Positions 33,716 to 43,796 are shown, counted from the first letter of the stretch. The stretch is DNA of 64,000 nt from Hyphomicrobiales bacterium (GCA_017305715.1 JAFKKG010000016.1:186001-250000); one strand, 5' to 3'. The notes: a model not told the origin generated them from the sequence alone. A program made the numbers and translations.

Positions 33716-34972
33716 ATGCCGGACGAGTCGGTCGTGCGAATCAAGTCGCTGCTTCGATTGCGGTCAGCAACCGCGCTTGGCCTTCTGTGCATTGCTTTCG
33801 TCCTTGCCGGTCTTTTCTGGAAGACGGATCGCGGCCTGGTCGCTGCCGATGCCAAGCTGGCGAGTCCCGACACCCGTGAAGCGGGACTGTTTCATCCTAC
33901 CGCCGCTCAGTGGGCGACGCTAACGGTGCAGCCCGTCGGAGTACAATCATTCCGCTCCGGATTTCGCACCGAGGGCAAGATAGTGATCGATGAAGATCGT
34001 TCCACCCGCATTTATTCGCCCTATGGCGGGCGCGTGAAACGGCTTCTTGCTGCTCCAGGCGATGTCGTAGAGCAGGGGCAACAGATTTTCGTCATTGACG
34101 CAACCGATTCGGCGGAGACGCAAAAGGATTTCGTTGCCGCGATCGCCGAATTGAACAAAGCGCGTTCGCAGGTCAATTTGACGACGATCGTTGAGCGGCG
34201 CGTGGCCAATCTGGTCAAAGACAAGGCTATGTCGCAGAAGGACTGGGAGGAAGCGCAGGCCAATCTGCTCACGGCACAAAACGATTTCCGTTCCGCTGAA
34301 GTGGCCCTCCAGGCCGTGCGCAACCGCCTGCGGCTGATCGGTAAGACGGATCAGGAGATCGATGCGTTCGAGAAAACCGGCGTGATCACGCCGGATGCGC
34401 CGGTCTATTCGCCGCTCGCGGGCACCATTCTGCAGCGGCGGATCGGACCGGGACAGTATGTGGATGCGGGAGCGAGCGACGCTGAGCCCATCTACCGTGT
34501 CGGCGATATCTCCAAGGTATGGCTGCTCGCCTATGTACGAGAGAGCGACGCATCGCAGGTGAAGTTGGGGCAGAAGATCCAGTTCAGCGTCCTGACCCAT
34601 CCCGGACGCGTGTTCGAAAGTCAGATCAATTACATCGCTGCGTCCTTCGATGCGGAAACGCGGCGTCTGGCCGTGCGTGCCGTGGTCGACAATTCCGAGG
34701 GGCTGTTCAGGCCGGAGATGTTCGCAAGCGTCGACATCGCGATCGATGATGGGGGGCCGACACCAGCCGTTCCTCGCAGCGCGATCGTCTACGAAGGCGA
34801 CATCGCGCGCGTCTGGATGGCCCGCGCCGACGGCGCGGTTGAACTGCGTCATGTCAAAACGGGGGTCACAAGCGGATCGATGGTCCAGGTGCTGCGCGGT
34901 CTCACGCCAGGTGAGAAAGTGATCACCGGTGGCAGCCTGTTCATCGATCGTGGGGCGACGCTCCGAGGCTAA
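33716..34972 (+). CDS. RND efflux periplasmic adaptor (CzcB/CusB-like)
   Basis: This is a 418-residue membrane-fusion protein. An N-terminal membrane segment (TALGLLCIAFVLAGLFWKT) anchors it. The lipoyl-like domain is RIYSPYGGRVKRLLAAPGDV...EQGQQIFVIDA, in two halves around a coiled-coil hairpin (about 130-225; AIAELNKARSQVNLT, MSQKDWEEAQANLLTAQ). Then come the beta-barrel (VWLLAYVRESDASQVKLGQK) and membrane-proximal domains. It links the inner-membrane pump at 35031 to the outer-membrane channel at 38221. ATG 33716 gives the expected length. First gene of the operon. Confidence 0.92.
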   Translation: MPDESVVRIKSLLRLRSATALGLLCIAFVLAGLFWKTDRGLVAADAKLASPDTREAGLFHPTAAQWATLTVQPVGVQSFRSGFRTEGKIVIDEDRSTRIYSPYGGRVKRLLAAPGDVVEQGQQIFVIDATDSAETQKDFVAAIAELNKARSQVNLTTIVERRVANLVKDKAMSQKDWEEAQANLLTAQNDFRSAEVALQAVRNRLRLIGKTDQEIDAFEKTGVITPDAPVYSPLAGTILQRRIGPGQYVDAGASDAEPIYRVGDISKVWLLAYVRESDASQVKLGQKIQFSVLTHPGRVFESQINYIAASFDAETRRLAVRAVVDNSEGLFRPEMFASVDIAIDDGGPTPAVPRSAIVYEGDIARVWMARADGAVELRHVKTGVTSGSMVQVLRGLTPGEKVITGGSLFIDRGATLRG

Positions 34973-35030
34973 CCGCCGTCCGGGCAGCAATAAAAATCCA
35001 TAAGAGCCGGCAAGCGGAGCCACTGAGATC

Positions 35031-38000
35031 ATGCGCGGAATTGTCGAAACGGTTCTCCGGCTGCGAGCGCTTGTCGTCGCGCTGTTCGGTATGCTCCTGG
35101 TCGCCGGTGCGGTAGCCTTCAGCCTGCTGAACATCGAGGCCTATCCCGATCCGGTTCCGCCATTTGTCCAGATTGTGACCCAAAACAAGGGCCAATCTGC
35201 GGAGGACATCGAGCGCTATATCACGATCCCGATCGAGACGGCGCTGTCCACGGCAAAACACCGGACGACGATGCGGTCGATCTCGCTGTTCGGCCTGTCC
35301 GACGTGCGGGTGCAATTCACTTACGATGTAACGTACGAAGAGGCTCTGCAATACATCCTTAATCTGCTCGGTCAGATGGATCCATTGCAGAACGATGCCA
35401 AGCCGGGGATCTCACCCTGGAGTCCGATCGGGGAGATCTACCGCTATCGGCTCGTGGGGCCGGCGGGCTATAGCGTCATGGATCTGAAGACGTTGCAGGA
35501 TTGGGTGGTGACGCGCCGGCTTCTGGCCGTGCCGGGGGTCCTCGACGTCAGCGGCTGGGGCGGCAAGACCAAAACGTTCGAAATTCAAATCGATTTCAAC
35601 AAGCTGATTGCCCACGGGCTGACGCTGCCGGAAGTCATCGAGACCCTCAACAAGAGCAACGTCAATGTCGGCGGCCAGACGGTCAATCTCGGCATGCAGG
35701 CGGCGGTCGTGCGCGGTGTCGGGCAGATTCGCACCATCGACGAAGTCAGCGACACCATGCTGAAGCAGGCCGGCGGGAATCCGGTGCGCGTGCGGGATAT
35801 TGGCGAGGTCATCGTCGGGCATCAGCCGCGGCTCGGTATTGCGGGCCAGGATACCAGCGACGACATCGTTCAGGGGATCGTCCTGATGCGGCGCGGGGCG
35901 CAGAGCGCCCCGGCCATCGAGCGCGTCAAGGCGGAAGTCGAACGGATCAATAGTTCGAACATATTGCCGCCCGGCGTGAAGATTGAACGCATCTATGATC
36001 GTTCCGAACTCATCAGCGTCACCACCCGGACGGTGATGTTCAATGTGCTGTTCGGCATCGTGCTGGTTTTCTTCATCCAGTGGCTGTTTCTCGGCGATCT
36101 GCGCAGCGCGATCATTGTCTCGTCGGCGATTCCCTTCGCGTTCTGCTTCGCCATCGGCATCATGGTGTTGCGCGGAGAATCGGCCAACCTGCTGTCGATC
36201 GGCGCGCTGGATTTCGGTCTGATCATCGATGCGACCGTCATCATGGTCGAAAACATCTTCCGCTATCTCTCCAAGCAGGGGACGGTCGGGCAGGCTACCG
36301 GGGCGCCAGTCGGGCTTGGTGCAAAGTCGATCAAGATTTTGGAGGCGGCGTGCGAAGTCAACAAGCCGATCCTGTTCTCTGCGATGATCATCATTGTCGG
36401 TTTCGTGCCCCTGTTCACGCTGAGCGGCGTCGAAGGCCATATTTTCGGGCCGATGGCCAAGAGCTACGCCTATGCGCTCGCCGGTGGCTTGATCGCGACC
36501 TTTACGATCGCGCCTGCCATGAGCGCCTTTCTGCTGCCGGAGGGTATCGGGCATACCGAAACGCGGATCATGGCCGCGCTGCGGCGGTTCTATCTGCCCA
36601 TCCTCGAGTTCGCGCTGAAGGCGAGGATGCGGACCATCGTTGCGACCGCCGGCCTGTTCGCGCTCTCGATCATTGCCGGTCGCTCGCTCGGAGTCGAGTT
36701 TCTCCCGCACCTTGAGGAAGGGAATCTCTGGATACGCGCGAGCCTTCCGGCATCGGTCTCGCTCGAGGCTGGAAATGTCGCCGTTAATCGGATGCGCGGG
36801 GTAATTGGCAGCTTCCCGGAGGTCAAGACCGTGGTGTCGCAGCAGGGACGCACCGATGACGGTCTGGACTCGAATGGGTTCTTCAACGCCGAGTTCAATG
36901 TGCCGCTGAAGCCGAGGTCGGAATGGCGGCCGGGGGTGACCAAGCCGGAACTCATCGATCAGGTTCTTGGCAAATTACGTGCGGAGTTTGTTGGTGTTGA
37001 ATTCAACTTCTCGCAATACCTGCAAGACAATGTGCAAGAAGCAATCTCCGGCGTCAAAGGCGAGAACAGCCTGAAGCTGTTTGGCCACGATCTCGCGACG
37101 CTCACCGAAACGGCGGAAAAGATTCGGGCCGTGATGAGCACGGTGCCGGGCATTACCGACCTGTCGGCGAATACGATAATCGGCCAGCCGACGGTCAGCA
37201 TCGACGTCGATCGCTTTGCCGCGGGTCGCTATGGTCTGGCGCCCGGCGACATCAATACCGCGATCCGCGCCGCGGTCGGTGGCGAAGAGGCGGGGAACGT
37301 CTACGAGCCCGACAGCGACCGTTTCTTCCCGATCATCGTGCGTCTGGCACCGGAATTCCGGCAGGACATCGAGGCGATCAATAATCTCACGATCGGCGTG
37401 CAGGATCCGGCGACCGGCAGCGTCACCCAGATCCCGCTGAAGGAGGTGGCCAACGTCAAGTTGCAGTCCGGGCCGCTGTTTATCTACCGGGATGGGCAGC
37501 AGCGTTATCTGCCGATCAAGTTCAGCGTGCGCGGCCGGGATCTCGGCGGCGCGATCTACGAAGCGCAGCGCCGGATCGCCGAGGAAGTGAAGCTGTCGCC
37601 TGGCTACCGGATCGAGTGGCACGGCGAGTTCGGCCACCTGCAGGACGCGGTCAAGCGCCTGATGGTGATCGTACCGATCACCATTCTGCTGATGACGCTT
37701 CTGCTTTACGTGCAGTTCTCGTCGGTGGTCGACACGCTGCTCAGTCTGACGGCGATCCCGATGGCGGTGATCGGCGGAATCTTCGCGCTCTGGCTCACCG
37801 GCACGCCGTTCAGTGTATCGGCCGCGGTCGGGTTTGTTGCTCTGTTTGGAATCTCGATCATGGAGAGCATCATCCTGCTCACCTATTTCAATCAACTCAT
37901 CGACGAGGGTCAGGAACGCAGGGCCGCCCTGGTGGAAGCCTGCCTCGTCCGTCTGCGCCCGCGCCTGATGACCTGTTTGGCGGCCGCTGTCGGCTTGCTG

Positions 38001-38183
38001 CCGGCGGCGTTCTCGACCGCGATCGGAGCCCAGGTGCAGCGCCCGCTCGCGCTGGTGGTGGTCGGCGGCATGTTGTTCGCTCCAGTCCTCGTTCTGGTGG
38101 TGTTTCCCGTTCTCGTGGATCTGTTCTCGCGTCGCGGGCGACCACAGGCGCGTGCGGAGCCGGCGTCGCAGGCGGCGGGATAG
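35031..38183 (+). CDS. Heavy-metal-type RND efflux pump (CzcA/CusA-like)
   Basis: This is a 1050-residue inner-membrane proton antiporter with twelve membrane segments and two large periplasmic loops, the standard size. The fourth membrane helix carries GALDFGLIIDATVIMVEN, giving Asp394, Asp400 and Glu407. These match the proton-relay and metal-path residues Asp402, Asp408 and Glu415 of CzcA, which separates the HME (heavy metal) from the drug-type branch. GRSLGVEFLPHLEEGNLWIR is another HME hallmark. The likely substrates are divalent or monovalent metal ions; which one cannot be read from sequence. Confidence 0.95.
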   Translation: MRGIVETVLRLRALVVALFGMLLVAGAVAFSLLNIEAYPDPVPPFVQIVTQNKGQSAEDIERYITIPIETALSTAKHRTTMRSISLFGLSDVRVQFTYDVTYEEALQYILNLLGQMDPLQNDAKPGISPWSPIGEIYRYRLVGPAGYSVMDLKTLQDWVVTRRLLAVPGVLDVSGWGGKTKTFEIQIDFNKLIAHGLTLPEVIETLNKSNVNVGGQTVNLGMQAAVVRGVGQIRTIDEVSDTMLKQAGGNPVRVRDIGEVIVGHQPRLGIAGQDTSDDIVQGIVLMRRGAQSAPAIERVKAEVERINSSNILPPGVKIERIYDRSELISVTTRTVMFNVLFGIVLVFFIQWLFLGDLRSAIIVSSAIPFAFCFAIGIMVLRGESANLLSIGALDFGLIIDATVIMVENIFRYLSKQGTVGQATGAPVGLGAKSIKILEAACEVNKPILFSAMIIIVGFVPLFTLSGVEGHIFGPMAKSYAYALAGGLIATFTIAPAMSAFLLPEGIGHTETRIMAALRRFYLPILEFALKARMRTIVATAGLFALSIIAGRSLGVEFLPHLEEGNLWIRASLPASVSLEAGNVAVNRMRGVIGSFPEVKTVVSQQGRTDDGLDSNGFFNAEFNVPLKPRSEWRPGVTKPELIDQVLGKLRAEFVGVEFNFSQYLQDNVQEAISGVKGENSLKLFGHDLATLTETAEKIRAVMSTVPGITDLSANTIIGQPTVSIDVDRFAAGRYGLAPGDINTAIRAAVGGEEAGNVYEPDSDRFFPIIVRLAPEFRQDIEAINNLTIGVQDPATGSVTQIPLKEVANVKLQSGPLFIYRDGQQRYLPIKFSVRGRDLGGAIYEAQRRIAEEVKLSPGYRIEWHGEFGHLQDAVKRLMVIVPITILLMTLLLYVQFSSVVDTLLSLTAIPMAVIGGIFALWLTGTPFSVSAAVGFVALFGISIMESIILLTYFNQLIDEGQERRAALVEACLVRLRPRLMTCLAAAVGLLPAAFSTAIGAQVQRPLALVVVGGMLFAPVLVLVVFPVLVDLFSRRGRPQARAEPASQAAG

Positions 38184-38220
38184 TCGGCTACGCAAGGGCG
38201 GATGGTCTGCCCAGCAAAAT

Positions 38221-39741
38221 ATGCTGCTTGGGCGGCGGGGGGTGGTCGTGGGGCGTTCGCGGAGATTTGGAAGCCAGCTTGTCGCTGCGATGCTGCTGTC
38301 GGGCTGTGCGGTCGGACCGAATTTCGAAACTCCGGCTGGTCCGGGAGTGACGAGTTTTCTTCCGGGCCGGAACGCCGATCCGGCCGGTGCAGATCGGGTG
38401 CCGGGCTACAAGCTTGAGCGCGGGGGCGAGATTCCCCCGCAGTGGTGGGAGTTGTTCCGCTCCGCGAAGCTCGACCAACTCGTTCAGGATGGGATCGCGC
38501 ACAACCCCGATTTGTCCGCTGCCGAAGCCGCGGTGCGGGTGGCGCGGGCCAATGCACTTGCCCAGCGCGGCACACTGTTTCCGCTCGTCAGCGTAAGTCT
38601 CGATGCGACCCGTCAGAGGATTCCGGTCGAGACGGTCATCGATCCGGACACCGGCGAGGCGACCACGGGTCCATCACGCTACAGCGTAGTCACCCGTCAG
38701 GTAAGCGTGTCGTTTGTCCCGGATGTGTGGGGCGGAACGCGCCGCCAGATCGAATCCGCTGACGCGGAGGCGGAGTCGCAGGCCTTCCAGCGCGAGGGCG
38801 TCTATCTCACGCTGGCCTCCAATATCGCGCTCGCAGCCGTCGAGGAGGCGAGGCTGCGCGGTCAGATCGCCGCGACCAACCGGATTATCGCCTTACAACT
38901 CGATCTGCTGCGCATTCTGCGGCGGCAGCATGAGCAGGGGCATATTGCCTTGCCCGACGTCGCCACGCAGGAAACCGCGGTGGCGCAGGCCCGCCTGTTG
39001 CTGCCGGCGCTTGAGCGGCAACTTGCCCAGCAACGCAACCTGCTCGCTTTCCTGACCGGACGTTTTCCGAGCGAGGCTCGCCTGCCGACGTTCGAACTCG
39101 CCTCGTTCCGGCTGCCGCGCAAGCTGCCGCTCAGCGTGCCAGGCGACCTCGTGCGCCAGCGGCCCGATATCCGCACGGCCGAGGCCAACCTGCGCGCCGC
39201 CAATGCCGGGATCGGAGCGGCCATCGCCGAGCGCCTGCCACAGATCACGCTGAGCGCAAACGCCGGAAAATCCTGGTCCAACGTGCCGGAATTATCGCCG
39301 GGCGGCGTGTTCTGGTCCATCGGTAACAACGTGGCCCACAAGCTTTTCGATGCGGGAACGCTGGCGCACAAGCAGCGCGCGGCCGAGGAAGCCACCAATC
39401 AGTCTGTCGCGCAGTACCGCAGTGCGGTCTTGGCGGCGTTCCAGAGCGTGGCGGATGTCTTGAGAGCGTTGCAGTCCGACGTGCGCATGATCGAGGCGGC
39501 TGCCACCGCGCGGCGGTCGGCGCAGCAGAACGTCGATCTCGTGCGCCGGCAGGTCGAGCAGGGGCAGGTCGACATCCCGCTGCTGATCGAGGCGCAGCGC
39601 GCCTATATGGATACGTCGCTCGCTTACGTCGATGCGCAGGCCTCTCGTATCGCTGACACGGTGGCCCTGTTTCAGGCGCTCGGCGGCGGCTGGTGGAACC
39701 GAGCTGAACTCGCCGCCGGACGAACGCAACGGACGCTTTGA
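38221..39741 (+). CDS. Outer-membrane efflux channel lipoprotein (NodT/CzcC type)
   Basis: This is a 506-residue TolC-fold factor. The N-terminus has a lipobox (AAMLLSGCAVGPNF) with the lipid-anchor cysteine. Two OEP repeats follow (about 95-290 and 310-490) with helical stretches such as AEAAVRVARANALAQRGTLF and RPDIRTAEANLRAANAGIGA. RRQVEQGQVDIPLLIEAQRA is the typical second-repeat segment. It forms the exit channel for the pump encoded just upstream. ATG 38221, 37 bases after the pump stop, fits the lipobox position. Confidence 0.92.
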   Translation: MLLGRRGVVVGRSRRFGSQLVAAMLLSGCAVGPNFETPAGPGVTSFLPGRNADPAGADRVPGYKLERGGEIPPQWWELFRSAKLDQLVQDGIAHNPDLSAAEAAVRVARANALAQRGTLFPLVSVSLDATRQRIPVETVIDPDTGEATTGPSRYSVVTRQVSVSFVPDVWGGTRRQIESADAEAESQAFQREGVYLTLASNIALAAVEEARLRGQIAATNRIIALQLDLLRILRRQHEQGHIALPDVATQETAVAQARLLLPALERQLAQQRNLLAFLTGRFPSEARLPTFELASFRLPRKLPLSVPGDLVRQRPDIRTAEANLRAANAGIGAAIAERLPQITLSANAGKSWSNVPELSPGGVFWSIGNNVAHKLFDAGTLAHKQRAAEEATNQSVAQYRSAVLAAFQSVADVLRALQSDVRMIEAAATARRSAQQNVDLVRRQVEQGQVDIPLLIEAQRAYMDTSLAYVDAQASRIADTVALFQALGGGWWNRAELAAGRTQRTL

Positions 39742-39817
39742 GACGGGACGCGCGTGAATCGTTCGACGTCTTGAAACCGCAAATCACTGCAACCTGTGAC
39801 GCATCGGGGGAATTGCC

Positions 39818-40135
39818 ATGGACGGCTTTGCGCAAGCACTTTGTTTCTTCTGCGCGATGACGGCGAGCGCGCCCCAGCCGCAGTCGCCTCAGGGCACGCT
39901 CGATATCTGGGTCACGCATGAGATGCTGGGCCGCAACACCCATCTGCTGCGTTTGAGTACGACCGACCGAATTCTGGATGGGAACGCCGCGCGTGATCGG
40001 CGCCTCCATGCCTATGCCGGCAACTTCGCCAGCCAGACCTGCCAGGGCGGTTTCGATCTGGCGCCCGCCGAACGGGCCTCATGGCCGCTCGCGGGCCCCC
40101 TCTACGCCAGGCAGTATGCGTTCCGCTGCAGGTGA
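39818..40135 (+). CDS. Small hypothetical protein after the efflux operon
   Basis: This is a 105-residue frame with GGGGGAATTGCC before ATG 39818. A weakly hydrophobic N-terminus (GFAQALCFFCAMTASAPQ) may be a signal. The rest reads TLDIWVTHEMLGRNTHLLRL and ERASWPLAGPLYARQYAFRC, with four cysteines. It lies 76 bases after the outer-membrane channel gene and may be co-transcribed. Function is unknown. A metal-related accessory role would be inference from position only. Confidence 0.5.
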   Translation: MDGFAQALCFFCAMTASAPQPQSPQGTLDIWVTHEMLGRNTHLLRLSTTDRILDGNAARDRRLHAYAGNFASQTCQGGFDLAPAERASWPLAGPLYARQYAFRCR

Positions 40136-40417
40136 ATGCTCGCCCGGCAAAGGCAGACTTCGCGCAGGCCGCGACGCTGTGATGGCCGGAATTAGATTCA
40201 GGTTGAAACTATCGACCTCGACGGGCGAAGACGGGCTTCTGATCAGGATGAGGGCCTTGCTTGTGTTGGTGGCGCGCAAGCCGTCCCCGCACCCTTAACG
40301 AAACGTCAATAAACCCAGACAGTTATGGTGAACCCTTTGTTAAGCGTCATGGTTTATTTTCTATGACAGTGGCATCGCGTCACGGTGTCGTTTCAGGTTG
40401 CGTAGGCCGGCAGAACC

Positions 40418-41584
40418 ATGATCGTTCGGCAGTTCATCAGTTGGATACGGACCGCTCCGGCAGGCGAGCGGGCGGAGGCAACGCGGGCGCTGGCGCGGGC
40501 CTGGCTGATTTCAGATCTTTCCGAGGATGATCGCGCTGCCGCCGAAGGCGCGCTGCTGATGCTCCTCGACGACCCTTCTCCGCTGGTTCGCCAGGCCATG
40601 GCGCAAGTGTTCGCGCGCAGCGTGGACGCGCCCGCCGCAATCGTGCAGGCGCTCGCGCTCGACCAGGCTTCGATCGCGCTGCCGGTGCTTGAACATTCCC
40701 CGCTTCTGATCGACGCCGACCTCGTCGACATCGTCGCCACCGGCAACAACGAGACGCAATGCGCCATCGCCCGCCGGGCCAATCTGCCGCCGTCCGTCTC
40801 CGCCGCGATCGCCGAAGTGGGTTCGGCGGCCGCGGCGCTCGAGCTGATCGAAAACGCCTATGCGGAGCTCGCGCCGTTCTCCTGGGACCGTATCGTCGAG
40901 CGGCACGGCCATCTCGCCGCGATCCGTGAATCGATGCTGGTGCTGGAAGGCCTGCCTTCCGCCACGCGGATGGCGTTGGTCGCCAAGCTTTCCGACACGC
41001 TGGCGCAATTCGTCGTCGCCAAAAACTGGCTGAGCCCGGACCGGGCAGGGCGGCTCGCCAGCGAAGCGCGCGAGCGTTCGACCGTGAACATCGCGGCGCG
41101 TTCGCGTGGGCTGGACATGCAGGGCCTGGTGCAGCATCTGCGCGCCACCGGCCAGCTCACCGCGGGCCTGATCCTGCGCGCGCTGTTGTCGGGCAATCTC
41201 GACCTGTTCGATGCATCGCTGGCCGAATTGTCCGGCCTGCCGCACGCCCGCGTCACCGCGCTGCTGCATGACCGTGGCGGCGCCAGCCTGCAGGCGCTGT
41301 TGATCCGTGCGGGTCTGCCGGAATCCACCTTCGCCGCTTTCCGGATCGCGCTCGAGGTCAGCCACGAGACCGGGTTTGTCGACACCCTCGGTGGCGCGGC
41401 GCGGCTCCGCCGCCGCATGGTCGAGCGCGTGCTGACCCATTGCGAGACCGATCGCGCGGCCGCCGAGCCGCTGCTGATCCTGCTGCGCCGTTTTGCAACG
41501 GAATCCGCGCGCGAAGAAGCCCGCATGTTCTGCGACGAACTGGTGGCGGAAGACGAACTCGGGCGCGATCTGATCGCGGCGTAG
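40418..41584 (+). CDS. DUF2336 domain protein
   Basis: This is a 388-residue all-helical protein of the DUF2336 family found in alphaproteobacteria. HEAT-like helical repeats fill residues 1-330: RQFISWIRTAPAGERAEATR, LLDDPSPLVRQAMAQVFARS and NETQCAIARRANLPPSVSAA. There is no signal peptide or membrane segment. The family is often found near two-component or chemotaxis-like genes, as here with an Hpt protein and a receiver on the opposite strand. A scaffold or regulatory role is likely but unproven. Confidence 0.85.
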   Translation: MIVRQFISWIRTAPAGERAEATRALARAWLISDLSEDDRAAAEGALLMLLDDPSPLVRQAMAQVFARSVDAPAAIVQALALDQASIALPVLEHSPLLIDADLVDIVATGNNETQCAIARRANLPPSVSAAIAEVGSAAAALELIENAYAELAPFSWDRIVERHGHLAAIRESMLVLEGLPSATRMALVAKLSDTLAQFVVAKNWLSPDRAGRLASEARERSTVNIAARSRGLDMQGLVQHLRATGQLTAGLILRALLSGNLDLFDASLAELSGLPHARVTALLHDRGGASLQALLIRAGLPESTFAAFRIALEVSHETGFVDTLGGAARLRRRMVERVLTHCETDRAAAEPLLILLRRFATESAREEARMFCDELVAEDELGRDLIAA

Positions 41585-41609
41585 CTAGGATTTTAGCAAC
41601 ACGCTCGGT

Positions 41610-41713
41610 CGTCACCCCTGATGCGCGAGCCGTCTTAGGCGAGCCTCGAAGGGTGGATTTGAGCCCGCGGCCATCCTTCGAGGCGCGCAAGAGCGCGCGT
41701 CTCACGATGACGG
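41610..41713. repeat. Dispersed palindromic repeat (CCTCGAAGG type)
   Basis: GCCTCGAAGGGTGG (41643-41656) and CCATCCTTCGAGGC (41671-41684) form an inverted pair. GTCACCCCTGATGCGCGAGC and CTCACGATGACGG form the outer ends. The unit lies between convergent genes and belongs to a class of short intergenic repeats I recognise from Bradyrhizobium. Confidence 0.6.
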
Positions 41714-41746
41714 CGGAGGATGTTGAAGCAGCCGCTGGTTCCCGCC

Positions 41747-42325
41747 TCACTCCGAGGGAATGATACTCGGCGCCAGAATCGCTTCGAGGTGCTCGGGGCG
41801 GTCGCGGTTGGCGTAGGTCAGAAATTCGTCCGTGATGCCGCGTAGCGAACGGCTGAGCACGCCGGCGGTGGCCGCGGTATCGAGCTTGGTGCGCTCGCGC
41901 ACGATCGCCTGGATCGCGTTGATGTGGTGGGCGATCAGGTCCGACGGAACCAGTTCGAGGTCGGGCGCATGCTCGATGATACGGCACAGGCTTTCGGCGG
42001 CAGCACCCGCCGACGGAAAGCCGAAGGTCGCGGCATCGCCCTTGATGTCGTGGGCGGCGCGAAACAGTTCTTCGCGGGTGTCGTCGGTAAAGCCGCTGCG
42101 CAGGATCGCGGCATGCGCGGCGGAAAGCCGGTCGGCTTCGATCGCCATCCAGTTCTTGAACTCGCCGGAGAGGCCGGCCAGCGCCTTTTCCGCGCGCCCG
42201 ACGGGATCGTCAAGATCGGATTCGGGAACGCGCAGCAACACCTTGCGGAGCGGATTGGGCTGCGTGATCAATTGGTGATCGGCGAAGCTCTTGACCTCCA
42301 ACTTGCCGGGCTTTTCTTTGGCCAT
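41747..42325 (-). CDS. Hpt domain phosphotransfer protein
   Basis: This is a 192-residue soluble protein with one histidine-containing phosphotransfer domain (about 70-150). The phospho-accepting histidine is in LFRAAHDIKGDAATFGFPSA, a close match to the HxxKG Hpt motif. N- and C-terminal extensions (KLEVKSFADHQLITQPNPLR; SLRGITDEFLTYANRDRPEH) are specific to this type. It lies 29 bases after the response regulator gene in the same direction, so the two probably form a phosphorelay. The upstream kinase is not in the window. Confidence 0.88.
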   Translation of the reverse strand: MAKEKPGKLEVKSFADHQLITQPNPLRKVLLRVPESDLDDPVGRAEKALAGLSGEFKNWMAIEADRLSAAHAAILRSGFTDDTREELFRAAHDIKGDAATFGFPSAGAAAESLCRIIEHAPDLELVPSDLIAHHINAIQAIVRERTKLDTAATAGVLSRSLRGITDEFLTYANRDRPEHLEAILAPSIIPSE

Positions 42326-42354
42326 TGATAGGATTCCTTGAGCCGGTTCGCGCG

Positions 42355-42900
42355 CTAGACGCTGGATCGCGCCTTGTCGAGCAGCGACGGCTGCTGCATG
42401 ACTTCCACCTCGCCGCCGATGCGGCGCTCGGGGCCGATATAGGCATTGCTGGTGTTGCGCCGGCGGTCGGGGCCGAAATAGGTCTTGGTCTTGATGAACG
42501 GCCGCGGGTTGGCGACGACGTTGAGGATGCGCTGGTAGAGTCCCTTGGCCGAGATCGGCTTGGCCAGGAATTCGGTGACGCCGGCGTCGCGCGCGACGGT
42601 GACGCGGCGCTTTTCCGAATGTCCGGTCAGCATGATGATCGGCGCGTAGGGGTTGCCCTTGGATTCCGGCTGCCGGATCATCTGCGCCAGTTCCAGCCCG
42701 TCGAAGATCGGCATCGCCCAGTCGGTGATGACGATGTCGGGGACGTAGTGGCTGTACATTTCGAGCGCGGTGGCGCCGTCCTCGGCCTCATAGGCCTCGC
42801 GCGCGCCGAACGAGTGCAGCAGCGTCCGCAGGATGCGGCGCATATGCGGGTTGTCGTCGCAAATCAGAAATCGCAGCTTGTTGAAGTCGATGCGATACAT
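42355..42900 (-). CDS. Response regulator (receiver) protein
   Basis: This is a 181-residue receiver protein. FLICDDNPHMRRILRTLLHS has the acidic pocket, DIVITDWAMPIFDG the phospho-accepting Asp (about residue 58) and EFLAKPISAKGLY the conserved lysine. A C-terminal tail of about 45 residues (FIKTKTYFGPDRRRNTSNAY, YIGPERRIGGEVEV) has two GPDRR/GPERR repeats, known from CheY-like proteins in Rhodospirillales and Bradyrhizobium. No DNA-binding domain follows, so output is by protein contact. First gene of an Hpt/receiver pair. Confidence 0.92.
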   Translation of the reverse strand: MYRIDFNKLRFLICDDNPHMRRILRTLLHSFGAREAYEAEDGATALEMYSHYVPDIVITDWAMPIFDGLELAQMIRQPESKGNPYAPIIMLTGHSEKRRVTVARDAGVTEFLAKPISAKGLYQRILNVVANPRPFIKTKTYFGPDRRRNTSNAYIGPERRIGGEVEVMQQPSLLDKARSSV

Positions 42901-43016
42901 GGTCCGGCCCTAGAAGCGCATACCGGGCAACACGGTACACCCGGCGTTAACCATATCGCGCGGCCGGTTAACGAATGGTTGCGAAAGCGGCCCGCAGGGA
43001 GCCGGAGGGGGCCGGA

Positions 43017-43796
43017 TTAATGCCCGAACTGCTCGCGCAGGATGCGTTCTTCGAGGCTGTGGCCGGGGTCGAACAGCATCCGCATCGAGATCGTCTTGTC
43101 GGACAATACCTCGACGCGGCGGACGTCGCGCACCTCGTCGTGATCGGCGACCGCCGCCACCGGGCGCTTGTCGCCCTCGAGCACTTCGATGACGACGAAG
43201 GCGGTGTTGGGGAGCAGGGCGCCGCGCCAGCGCCGCGGCCGGAACGCGCTGATCGGGGTCAGCGCCAGCAGCGCGGCGTTAATGGGGAGGATCGGCCCCT
43301 GCGCCGAAAGATTGTAGGCGGTGGAGCCGGCCGGCGTCGCGACCAGGATGCCGTCGGCGATCAGTTCGGCCATGCGTTCGTGTTCGTCGATCAGGATGCG
43401 GACATGGGCGGCCTGATAGGTCTGGCGAAACAAATACACTTCATTGATGGCATGATGCAGATGCACCTGATCGTGAATATCCGTCGCGCGCATCAGCAGC
43501 GGATTGATCAGCGACTCGCGCGCCGCGGTCAGCCGCGCATGCAGATCATGCGTGGAGAACTCGTTCATCAGGAAGCCGACGGTGCCGCGATGCATGCCGT
43601 AGATCGGCTTGCCGGTCCGCATGTACCGGTGCAGCGTTTCCAGCATCAGGCCGTCGCCGCCGATGGCGACCAGGACGTCGGCGGTATCCGCATCGTGATT
43701 GCCGTATAGCCGGGTCAGCTCCGCCAGCGCCGCCTGCGCCTCCGCGCTTGGGCTCGCAACGAAGGCGATCCGCTCATATCGCTGGGGACTGGTCAT
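43017..43796 (-). CDS. nadK: NAD kinase
   Basis: This 259-residue enzyme phosphorylates NAD to NADP. The nucleotide-binding and catalytic motif is [16 protein letters not shown] (about 40-55). The NE/D segment is INEVYLFR and the substrate motif [20 protein letters not shown] (about 150-169). The length matches the short alphaproteobacterial form. It is a single-gene unit between the Hpt/receiver pair and the CHASE2 cyclase, and its start is well placed. Confidence 0.96.
   Translation of the reverse strand: MTSPQRYERIAFVASPSAEAQAALAELTRLYGNHDADTADVLVAIGGDGLMLETLHRYMRTGKPIYGMHRGTVGFLMNEFSTHDLHARLTAARESLINPLLMRATDIHDQVHLHHAINEVYLFRQTYQAAHVRILIDEHERMAELIADGILVATPAGSTAYNLSAQGPILPINAALLALTPISAFRPRRWRGALLPNTAFVVIEVLEGDKRPVAAVADHDEVRDVRRVEVLSDKTISMRMLFDPGHSLEERILREQFGH

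Noticed and set aside
35412-36710. Long - strand frame opposite the RND pump
   Set aside because: It is a shadow of the pump gene with no start signal and a His/Arg/Asp-rich composition.
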